From NCBI GenBank assembly GCA_031263805.1, contig JAISFB010000014.1:1-6841 (forward strand): a stretch of DNA of 6,841 bases, read 5' to 3'. The position numbers and the translations under genes are program-made. The stretch is from Oscillospiraceae bacterium. Its GTDB lineage: Bacteria; Bacillota; Clostridia; Oscillospirales; Oscillospiraceae. This document shows positions 1 to 5,779 of this stretch, piece after piece. Within the stretch, counting starts at the first letter, position 1, and every line of letters starts with the position of its first letter. The notes under the pieces were generated by a model. That model was not told the DNA's origin, did not search any database, and was given only the letters and a program-made list of their open reading frames with translations.

Positions 1-1878
1 TTGCGCGGCGCGCCCGGCGGGTTTCTCGGGGATGAGGAAGCCGTCGCGGCAGAGCTTTTTGAACTGCTCGCCGTCCATCGTCTCGTTGACGAGCAGATAT
101 TCCGCCGTGGCGACTACGATGTCGCGGTGCTCCTCAAGTATCCTGCCGCACTCGGCGACGGCGGAGTCGAAAATGCGCTTGACCTCGTCGTCGATTTTCG
201 CGGCTGTTTTTTCGGAATAGCTTTTGGTCTGGGAGAAGTCGCGGCCAATGAATACGCTGTGGCTTGAATCGTCGAACGAGATAGGGCCCAGCTCGTCGCT
301 CATACCGTATTTTGTTACCATAGCGCGGGCGATCGCCGAGGCGCTTTGAATATCGCTTGACGCGCCGGTAGAAATATCGTCCAGGAATATCTGCTCCGCG
401 ACGCGCCCGCCGAGGCCGGTGACGATGCGCTCGAACATCTCGCTGCGCGACTGGTGCGATTTGTCCTCCTCGGGGCGGAACACGGTCATCCCGCCCGCCT
501 GACCGCGCGGGATTATCGTTATGTGGTGCACGGGATCGACGTGATCCAGAAAGTGCGATACGACGGCGTGCCCGGCCTCGTGATACGCCGTAAGCTTTCT
601 ATCCTTTTCCGTGACCACGCGGGATTTCTTTTCGGGGCCGGCGATGACTTTAAGCGTCGCGGCCTCGATATCGGGCATCGTTATCGCGCGGCGGTCGCCG
701 CGCGCGGCGAGAAGCGCCGATTCGTTCAGCAGATTTTCGAGGTCGGCGCCCGTGAAGCCCGTCGTGCTCTTGGCGATATTCGCGAGGTCAACGTCCTCCG
801 CGAGAGCCTTCCCGCGCGAATGCACCTTTAATATTTCCTCGCGGCCCTTGATATCCGGCAGGCCGACGTAGACCTGGCGGTCGAAGCGGCCGGGGCGCAG
901 CAGGGCGTTGTCGAGAATATCGGAGCGGTTCGTCGCGGCGATTATGATGACGCCCTCATTGGCGTTGAAGCCGTCCATTTCGACTAAAAGCTGGTTCAGC
1001 GTCTGCTCGCGCTCGTCGTGCCCGCCGCCGAGGCCTGCGCCGCGCTGACGCCCGACGGCGTCGATCTCGTCGATGAATATGATCGCCGGGGCGAGCTTTT
1101 TTGCCTGGTCGAACAGATCGCGCACGCGTGATGCGCCCACGCCGACGTAAAGCTCCACGAAGTCAGACCCGGAAATCGATAGAAACTGCACCCCGGCCTC
1201 GCCCGCCACGGCCTTCGCGATAAGCGTTTTCCCGGTGCCCGGAGGGCCCACGAGCAATACGCCTTTCGGTATCCTCGCCCCGAGCGCGATGTATTTTTGC
1301 GGGCCCTTGAGAAAGTCCACGATCTCGCGGAGCTCCTCTTTTTCCTCATCAGCGCCCGCGACGTCGGCGAACGTCACCTTCTTTTTCTCATCCCCGGCGA
1401 GACGCGTGCGCGCCCTGCCGAAACGCATAACGCCCTTGTCCCCGCCGACTCCCGTGCGGCTGAGCATAACATTGTACACGACGACGAACAGCACGATGGC
1501 CACGAGATACGGGATTATGGAGACCCATTGGGGTAACTGCCAGCTCATATCGTAGTCATAGGTGAAGGCCTTGTCGTCCGCGAGCAGTCCGTCGATATAT
1601 TCCCGCAGGTCCATATAGAAAATATCCAGACTGTACAGCTCGTGCGTTACATAGTCGCTTCCGAGGTCCGCGTCCTTTTCCTTCAGCTCGATGCGCAGGG
1701 TGCGATCCTTCACGACGAAGGACTCTACCTTATCCTCGATGAACAGGCGCCTGACGGTAGAATAGCTGACGTCGGGTGTCGCGGAGCTCCCGCGCACCGC
1801 GAAAAGATATACAACAGCCGTCAGTATTATCAGCACCAACGCAATTGTTCCGATATCGCGCGACGATTTCTTTTTCAA
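1..1878 (-). CDS. ftsH: ATP-dependent zinc metalloprotease FtsH (partial, C-terminal end outside window)
   Basis: Membrane-anchored AAA+ protease that unfolds and degrades membrane and short-lived cytosolic proteins as a hexamer. I translated 626 codons without a stop up to the left edge, so only the C-terminal tail and stop are missing. Visible in order: membrane segment about residues 9-27; extracytoplasmic domain about 30-118; second membrane segment about 119-139; Walker A GPPGTGKT 211-218; pore loop LYVGVGA 243-249; Walker B IIFIDE 266-271; second region of homology 316-334 with arginine fingers R331 and R334; zinc site HEAGH 433-437 with the third ligand D509 in TGASSD. The start is TTG at 1878-1876: an in-frame TAA lies five codons upstream, AGGAAGTGA sits four bases before the TTG, and the next methionine (residue 89) would remove the first membrane segment. 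Last gene of the visible cluster, 49 nt after hpt. Family assignment is secure. Confidence 0.97.
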   Translation of the reverse strand, partial: MKKKSSRDIGTIALVLIILTAVVYLFAVRGSSATPDVSYSTVRRLFIEDKVESFVVKDRTLRIELKEKDADLGSDYVTHELYSLDIFYMDLREYIDGLLADDKAFTYDYDMSWQLPQWVSIIPYLVAIVLFVVVYNVMLSRTGVGGDKGVMRFGRARTRLAGDEKKKVTFADVAGADEEKEELREIVDFLKGPQKYIALGARIPKGVLLVGPPGTGKTLIAKAVAGEAGVQFLSISGSDFVELYVGVGASRVRDLFDQAKKLAPAIIFIDEIDAVGRQRGAGLGGGHDEREQTLNQLLVEMDGFNANEGVIIIAATNRSDILDNALLRPGRFDRQVYVGLPDIKGREEILKVHSRGKALAEDVDLANIAKSTTGFTGADLENLLNESALLAARGDRRAITMPDIEAATLKVIAGPEKKSRVVTEKDRKLTAYHEAGHAVVSHFLDHVDPVHHITIIPRGQAGGMTVFRPEEDKSHQSRSEMFERIVTGLGGRVAEQIFLDDISTGASSDIQSASAIARAMVTKYGMSDELGPISFDDSSHSVFIGRDFSQTKSYSEKTAAKIDDEVKRIFDSAVAECGRILEEHRDIVVATAEYLLVNETMDGEQFKKLCRDGFLIPEKPAGRAAQ

Positions 1879-1882
1879 AAGC

Positions 1883-1891
1883 TCACTTCCT
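1883..1891 (-). promoter_or_regulatory. Shine-Dalgarno site of ftsH
   Basis: The minus strand reads AGGAAGTGA, one mismatch from AGGAGGTGA, four bases before the TTG codon. It is the main local support for the non-ATG start of ftsH. The rest of the 49-nt hpt-ftsH gap is AT-rich; a weak promoter-like pair (GGGACA, 16 nt, TATATT) can be read there but is not strong enough to call. Confidence 0.7.
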
Positions 1892-1918
1892 TAAAATAAA
1901 TACAAAATAATATAGTAG

Positions 1919-1943
1919 ATACGGCGGCTATGTCCCGCCGTAT
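1919..1943 (-). other. Perfect 9-bp inverted repeat over the hpt stop codon
   Basis: On the minus strand ATACGGCGG is followed by the 7-nt loop GACATAG and then CCGCCGTAT, a perfect 9-bp stem with five or more G-C pairs. The hpt TAG stop codon lies in the loop. The sequence after the stem (CTACTATATTATTTTG) is U-rich in RNA but broken by A, C and G, so it is not a canonical intrinsic terminator. It may act as a weak terminator, a processing or stability element between hpt and ftsH, or have no role. The inverted repeat is certain; its function is not. Confidence 0.45.
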
Positions 1944-2518
1944 ATTTCCGGCTTCAAAACGCCGATGTACGGCAGATTCCTGTAGCGCTCGGCGTAATCG
2001 AGGCCGTAGCCGACGAAAAACGAGGGCCCGCAGGAAAAGCCGACGTAATCGGCTTCGATAGGCACTTGGCGGCTGGCGGTCTTGTCGAGAAAAGCGCAGA
2101 GCCTGAGCGACGCGGGGGACTCGGCGAGTATCAGCTCGCGTATGCGGGATAGCGTGACGCCGGAATCGAGTATATCCTCGACGATGAGCACGTGCCGCCC
2201 CGTCAGCGGCAGAGAGCTTACCGAGTCGGACAGCTTAACGACGCCGGACGTGACGGCGGCGGAGCCGTAGGAGGACGCCCGCAAAAACCGCAGCTCAAGC
2301 GGAAATTCGCAGGCCCGCACGAGGTCGGCGAGGAATATGAACGCGCCGTTGAGCACGCCGATGAAAACGGGGTTTTTACCGGCGTAGTCCGCGGCGAGCT
2401 CACAGCCGAGCTGCCGGACGCGTTCTTGTATCGCGCCCTCGCCGTAGGAGATATCCAGCAGGTCCCCGTTCATTATATATTTGTCCGCTGTATCTTGACT
2501 CATAATATCTTTACTCAT
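1928..2518 (-). CDS. hpt: Hypoxanthine(-guanine) phosphoribosyltransferase
   Basis: Cytosolic purine-salvage enzyme joining hypoxanthine or guanine to PRPP to give IMP or GMP. The 196 residues match the family: VLNGAFIFLADL 55-66 (pyrophosphate loop, usually LKG), the flexible-loop SSY at 82-84, PRPP motif VEDILDSG 113-120, K146 aligning with the lysine that contacts the purine 6-oxo group, and GYGLDYAERYRNLPYIGVL at 170-188 with metal-contacting D174. Two departures are seen: N57 where lysine is common, and CGPSFF at 163-168 where most relatives have IPDEFV, although the base-stacking Phe (F167) is kept. The ATG overlaps the tilS stop as ATGA, favouring translational coupling; AAAGG lies about eight bases upstream. 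Met6 or Met16 are possible alternative starts, and Met16 would give a start closer to the usual family N-terminus. Stop is TAG. Confidence 0.95.
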   Translation of the reverse strand: MSKDIMSQDTADKYIMNGDLLDISYGEGAIQERVRQLGCELAADYAGKNPVFIGVLNGAFIFLADLVRACEFPLELRFLRASSYGSAAVTSGVVKLSDSVSSLPLTGRHVLIVEDILDSGVTLSRIRELILAESPASLRLCAFLDKTASRQVPIEADYVGFSCGPSFFVGYGLDYAERYRNLPYIGVLKPEIYGGT

Positions 2519-3897
2519 GCGGAAAGCCTTTCAAATTTGATTTCTACGGTATCGTCGCCGGGCTGAGGCGCGGCGCGCGCGCCCGCCGCTATGCCGCAGA
2601 CTGCGAGCGGGCCGAGAGCGTCCGCGACGACCGGTATGAGCCCGCGCCGGAAAACCGGGATTTTCTTTTCGATGAAGAGTTTTTTCAGGCTTTTCGTGAT
2701 GTTTCCGCCAAAAAGCTCAAGCAAATCGCCCTCCGTCCGGGGTCTGACGACAATTCTACCACATATGCCGCTTTTTTTGAACAGGAAAACCGTAAAACTT
2801 TTATTAATTTTTTCGGTTTCTTTATATAAGCTTTTTATGTCGGGAGGACAGGAGGCGCCGAGCAGCGAAACCTTCATCGAAAGCTCCGGTATTACAGCGG
2901 TTTCCCCGAGACGCGGAGCTACGGCGGAAAACGTGCCGGCAGTTGAAATATCGCCGCCGAACATCAATCTATCGTATACCCGCGTGACGAAGCCGCCCGG
3001 TACGGACGCCCACGCCGTACCGCGGGAGCTTTCGCACAGCGCAAAAATTGCGTCCACGCGCTCCGACGAAAGGCTCCGCCCCGCGAGCGATATAACGGCT
3101 CGCGAGGCGACGGGCCGCGGCAGCGCCATGAGCTCCGCGACGAGCGCCGTTCCATCCACGCAGCGCGACTGCGTAAAATCGCGCGCGAGCGACGTCAGAT
3201 ACTCGTCGTCCTCGCGGAGCCGTACGGCCGCGTCAAGCGCGCGCGCGGCGAAGCGCGGGTTGAGCCCGCGCAGAACGGGAACGACTCTGCGGCGGATGAG
3301 ATTGCGCGAATACGCTTCGTCGAGATTGGACGAATCCTCGATATGCGCGACGCCGCGCTCCGTTAAAAACGCCTCGACCTCCGCGCGCGTTACGGACAGC
3401 ATAGGCCGTATTATATTCCCGCGGACGGGCGGGATGCCGGCGAGCCCCGCGGCGCCGGAGCCCCGCGCGAGGTTGAGCAGCATAGTTTCGGCGTTGTCGT
3501 CGGATGTGTGGGCGACGGCGATGCGCGAGGATAAGCGTTCCGATAATTCGCCGAAGAAATTGTAGCGGAGCTCCCGCGCCGCGTCCTCTATCCCGCGTCC
3601 GCGCTCGCGCGAGAGCGCGCGGGCGTCGCCCGAGCCGACGTGACAGGGGATTTTAAGACATTCGCAGAGGCTTTTGACGAATTCGCGGTCGCCGTCGGAT
3701 TCCGCCCCGCGCAGGCGGTGGTCGAAGTGCGCGGCGTGCAGCGTAAGCTCCCGCGACGGCGCGAGCTCACAGAGCGCCGTCAGCAGCGCGACGGAATCCG
3801 CGCCGCCCGAGACGGCGGCGGTGACGACGGCCCCGCGCGGCAGCATACTATGTCCGTCTGCAAACAAAATTATTTTTTGCAACATATTATTCTTCAC
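2515..3897 (-). CDS. tilS: tRNA(Ile)-lysidine synthetase TilS
   Basis: Converts the wobble cytidine of tRNA-Ile(CAU) to lysidine using ATP and lysine, so that the tRNA reads AUA and is charged with isoleucine. From the GTG at 3897 the protein has 460 residues, normal for the long two-domain form. Seen: PP-loop SGGADS 30-35; HFDHRLRG 57-64; GIEDAARELRY 102-112; AHTSDDNAET 129-138, a variant of the usual AHHxDDQxET; RPMLSVTR 164-171; EDSSNLDEAYSRNLIRRRVVP 187-207, where the tail helps hold tRNA; a substrate-binding middle domain about 215-315; and a C-terminal domain about 380-440 with RPRTEGD and IEKKIPVFRR. The GTG start overlaps dnaB by 11 nt and has GAGGA eight bases upstream; an ATG at 3885, just after the dnaB stop, is an alternative that shortens the protein by four residues and has GGTGA upstream. 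AUA codons occur in the window, for example two in the first membrane segment of ftsH, so the enzyme's product is needed here. Confidence 0.97.
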   Translation of the reverse strand: MKNNMLQKIILFADGHSMLPRGAVVTAAVSGGADSVALLTALCELAPSRELTLHAAHFDHRLRGAESDGDREFVKSLCECLKIPCHVGSGDARALSRERGRGIEDAARELRYNFFGELSERLSSRIAVAHTSDDNAETMLLNLARGSGAAGLAGIPPVRGNIIRPMLSVTRAEVEAFLTERGVAHIEDSSNLDEAYSRNLIRRRVVPVLRGLNPRFAARALDAAVRLREDDEYLTSLARDFTQSRCVDGTALVAELMALPRPVASRAVISLAGRSLSSERVDAIFALCESSRGTAWASVPGGFVTRVYDRLMFGGDISTAGTFSAVAPRLGETAVIPELSMKVSLLGASCPPDIKSLYKETEKINKSFTVFLFKKSGICGRIVVRPRTEGDLLELFGGNITKSLKKLFIEKKIPVFRRGLIPVVADALGPLAVCGIAAGARAAPQPGDDTVEIKFERLSA

Positions 3898-5248
3898 CGT
3901 ATCCGTCCTCGTGACGGCGGTCGAGCGAGGTGTAGGTCGTAAACTCGGGCTGGAACAGCAGATCGACGGAGCCGGTTTCGCCGCGCCTGTTTTTCAAAAT
4001 GATACATTCGGCGATATTCGGGTTTACGGTGTTTTTATCGTAGTAATCGTCGCGGTAAAGCCCGAGGACGATATCCGCGTCCTGCTCGATGGAGCCGGAT
4101 TCACGCAGGTCGGAAAGCATCGGGCGCTTGTTGGCGCGCGCCTCGTTCGCGCGGGAGAGCTGGCAGCCGCAGAGCACGGGGACGTTCAGCTCCTTCGCCA
4201 TGATTTTCATCATACGCGAAATGTCGGACACGACCTGCACGCGGTTTTCATACGAGCGCTTTGAGGAGTTGGAGGCCGACTGCATAAGCTGAAGATAGTC
4301 GATGACGACGAGCCCGAGATTTCGCACGCGCCGGCACTGAGCGTTCATATCCGCGACGGAAAGGGACGCGTTATCGTCGATCAGAATTTCCGTTTTGGAT
4401 ATGCTCGACGCGGCCTCGGCGAGCCGCTTCCATTCCTCGGACGAGACGCGCCCCGTCTGTAGCTTCTTGCCGTCGATACGGCTTTCGGAGGACAGCAGCC
4501 TCAGCGCAAGCTGCTCCCGCGACATTTCGAGAGAGAAAAAGGCGACGGCCTTTTTCGATTCGCGCGCGGCGTGCAGCGCGATATTCAGCGCGATGCTCGT
4601 CTTTCCCATACCGGGGCGGGAGGCGATTATGATGAGATCGGAGTTGTTGAGGCCCATCATACGGCTGTCGAGGTCGGAAAACCCGGAGGATACGCCCGGC
4701 AGTCCCGAGCCGTTCAACGCCGCGTAAGAAATCTGCTCGTAGACTCCGGCGAGTATTTTGCCTATGGGCTCGAGCCCGGACGTCGTTCGGTCCTGACGCA
4801 GCGCGTAGACCTTTTTTTCGGCGGCGTCGAGAACGTTCTCAGCGCCGCCCTCGCCGGAGACGGCCATTTCCGTAATTGCGGAGCCGGCGTCGGCAATCGA
4901 GCGCATAAGCGACATATCGCGCACGATGGCGGCGTATTCCAGCACGTTCGCCGACGTGGGCGTCAGATTCATCAGCTCTAAGACGTAAGTTGGCGCGCTG
5001 TCGGTCCACACCCCGCCGGTTTTCATATTGTCGAGCACCGTCACGGGGTCTATCGTCTTGGAATAGCTGAACATCGAATATATCGTGTCGTAAATCGCGC
5101 GGTTTAGCGGCGAGTAAAAATCGGACGACTTTAATACGCCGACGACGCCGGGGGCGCATCGCGCGTCTATAAGTAAGGAGCCGAGCACGGCCCGTTCGGC
5201 CTCCGGACTGTGCGGGGCCTGCCTTGTTAAAATATCATCCGCCGCCAT
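3887..5248 (-). CDS. dnaB: Replicative DNA helicase DnaB
   Basis: Hexameric helicase that unwinds the chromosome at the replication fork and binds primase and the clamp loader (called DnaC in B. subtilis). Full length at 453 residues. The N-terminal domain begins with PHSPEAERAVLGSLLID (12-28) and runs to about 115; a linker follows to about 175; the RecA-like C-terminal domain carries Walker A RPGMGKT 211-217, catalytic glutamate in SLEMS (E241), Walker B LVVIDYLQL 313-321, CQLSR 362-366, KRPMLSDLRESGSIEQDAD 374-392, and KNRRGETG 419-426 near the C-terminus. No intein interrupts these motifs. The ATG at 5248 is fixed by a near-perfect Shine-Dalgarno that overlaps the rplI stop. A short A-run A AAA AAG occurs at codons 144-146 in the linker. 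The rplI-dnaB order is common in Firmicutes. Confidence 0.98.
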   Translation of the reverse strand: MAADDILTRQAPHSPEAERAVLGSLLIDARCAPGVVGVLKSSDFYSPLNRAIYDTIYSMFSYSKTIDPVTVLDNMKTGGVWTDSAPTYVLELMNLTPTSANVLEYAAIVRDMSLMRSIADAGSAITEMAVSGEGGAENVLDAAEKKVYALRQDRTTSGLEPIGKILAGVYEQISYAALNGSGLPGVSSGFSDLDSRMMGLNNSDLIIIASRPGMGKTSIALNIALHAARESKKAVAFFSLEMSREQLALRLLSSESRIDGKKLQTGRVSSEEWKRLAEAASSISKTEILIDDNASLSVADMNAQCRRVRNLGLVVIDYLQLMQSASNSSKRSYENRVQVVSDISRMMKIMAKELNVPVLCGCQLSRANEARANKRPMLSDLRESGSIEQDADIVLGLYRDDYYDKNTVNPNIAECIILKNRRGETGSVDLLFQPEFTTYTSLDRRHEDGYGEE

Positions 5249-5255
5249 ACGGGTA

Positions 5256-5265
5256 TCACCCCTCC
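5256..5265 (-). promoter_or_regulatory. Shine-Dalgarno site of dnaB inside the rplI 3' end
   Basis: The minus strand reads GGAGGGGTGA seven bases before the dnaB ATG. The final TGA of this site is the rplI stop codon, so the last codons of rplI double as the ribosome binding site for dnaB. Ribosomes ending on rplI therefore stop on the dnaB initiation region, which suggests coupled translation. Confidence 0.85.
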
Positions 5266-5702
5266 GTCACAATTACGTTTATAACGCCAGAAACCTCGTG
5301 CCCGAGCTTGCATTTTACGGCGTAGGACCCAAAACTTTTGATATTCTCGTCCAAAACAAGCTTGTTCTTTTCGACAGTAACGCCGTGCTGCTTTAAGAGC
5401 GCATCGGAAATTTCCGCGCTTGTGACGGAGCCGAAAAGCCGCCCCGCGGCGCCCGCCTTCGCCGTGACCCTGACGATAAGCTCTTCAAGCCCGGCGGCCG
5501 TCTCCAGCGCCTCGGCGCGCTCGCGCTCCGCTTTTCGTTTGCGGGATTCCTCTTGCTGACGCATAGCGTTCAGGTTGTCGTTCGTCGCGGCGGTCGCGAG
5601 CTTGCGGGGGATGAGGAAGTTTCGCGCGTAGCCGTCGGAGACTTCGACAAGCTGGCCTTTTTTGCCGTGGTCGCGCACGTCCTGCTGTAAAATTACTTTC
5701 AT
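5256..5702 (-). CDS. rplI: 50S ribosomal protein bL9
   Basis: Protein of the large ribosomal subunit that binds 23S rRNA near the L1 stalk and helps hold the reading frame. The 148 residues are full length. The N-terminal rRNA-binding domain begins MKVILQQDV and has the bL9 signature GKKGQLVEVSDGYARNFLIP at 13-32; a charged helix rich in Arg, Lys and Glu (about 41-75) joins it to the C-terminal domain, which includes GRLFGSVTSAEIS and ends VTEG. The ATG at 5702 gives the standard N-terminus; AGGAAGGAA lies 11 bases upstream, a rather long spacing. It sits between gdpP (77 nt upstream) and dnaB (seven bases between stop and start codons), an arrangement well known in Firmicutes. Confidence 0.98.
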   Translation of the reverse strand: MKVILQQDVRDHGKKGQLVEVSDGYARNFLIPRKLATAATNDNLNAMRQQEESRKRKAERERAEALETAAGLEELIVRVTAKAGAAGRLFGSVTSAEISDALLKQHGVTVEKNKLVLDENIKSFGSYAVKCKLGHEVSGVINVIVTEG

Positions 5703-5713
5703 AAACCGTTCTG

Positions 5714-5722
5714 TTCCTTCCT
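5714..5722 (-). promoter_or_regulatory. Probable Shine-Dalgarno site of rplI
   Basis: The minus strand reads AGGAAGGAA with 11 bases to the rplI ATG. It is purine-rich and close to the consensus, though further from the start than usual. No convincing promoter was seen in the 77-nt gap between gdpP and rplI, so rplI is probably transcribed from upstream of or within gdpP. Confidence 0.55.
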
Positions 5723-5739
5723 TTTATTCTGGATTTGCG

Positions 5740-5769
5740 TCTTTTGGCTTCGCGTTATTTTGCTTCGCG
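5740..5769 (-). repeat. Two-copy 15-bp tandem repeat in the gdpP-rplI gap
   Basis: On the minus strand CGCGAAGCAAAATAA (5769-5755) is followed directly by CGCGAAGCCAAAAGA (5754-5740), matching at 12 of 15 positions. A more decayed similarity continues into the next bases. The period of 15 equals five codons in the reading frame that continues beyond the gdpP stop. No known function. Confidence 0.6.
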
Positions 5770-5779
5770 CCGGCGGCGG

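Noticed and set aside
1900..1935. Promoter for ftsH (GGGACA, 16 nt, TATATT on the minus strand)
   Set aside because: Only a four-of-six match at -35 and one that overlaps the hairpin; not enough to list as a feature without start-site data.
2050..2058. Glutamate at HPRT residue 155 next to ADYVGF, first taken as loss of the base-contacting lysine
   Set aside because: Counting against the human enzyme shows that lysine aligns with K146 of this protein, which is present; residue 155 is variable and other bacterial enzymes also have Glu there.
2591..3565. Long plus-strand open frame (324 codons) antisense to tilS
   Set aside because: It lies opposite a clear TilS gene, its translation is Arg/Ser/Ala-rich with no recognisable motif, and such shadow frames are expected in GC-rich DNA.
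3601..3618. GCGCTC...GAGCGC inverted repeat inside tilS
   Set aside because: Six-base stem within Arg/Ser codons of a GC-rich gene; such stems are expected by composition.
3674..4264. Plus-strand open frame of 196 codons across the dnaB-tilS junction
   Set aside because: It is opposite two certain genes, lacks a good ribosome binding site and shows no domain features.
4600..4640. Possible intein site in the dnaB Walker A region
   Set aside because: The helicase motifs are continuous and the protein has the normal length, so no intein is present.
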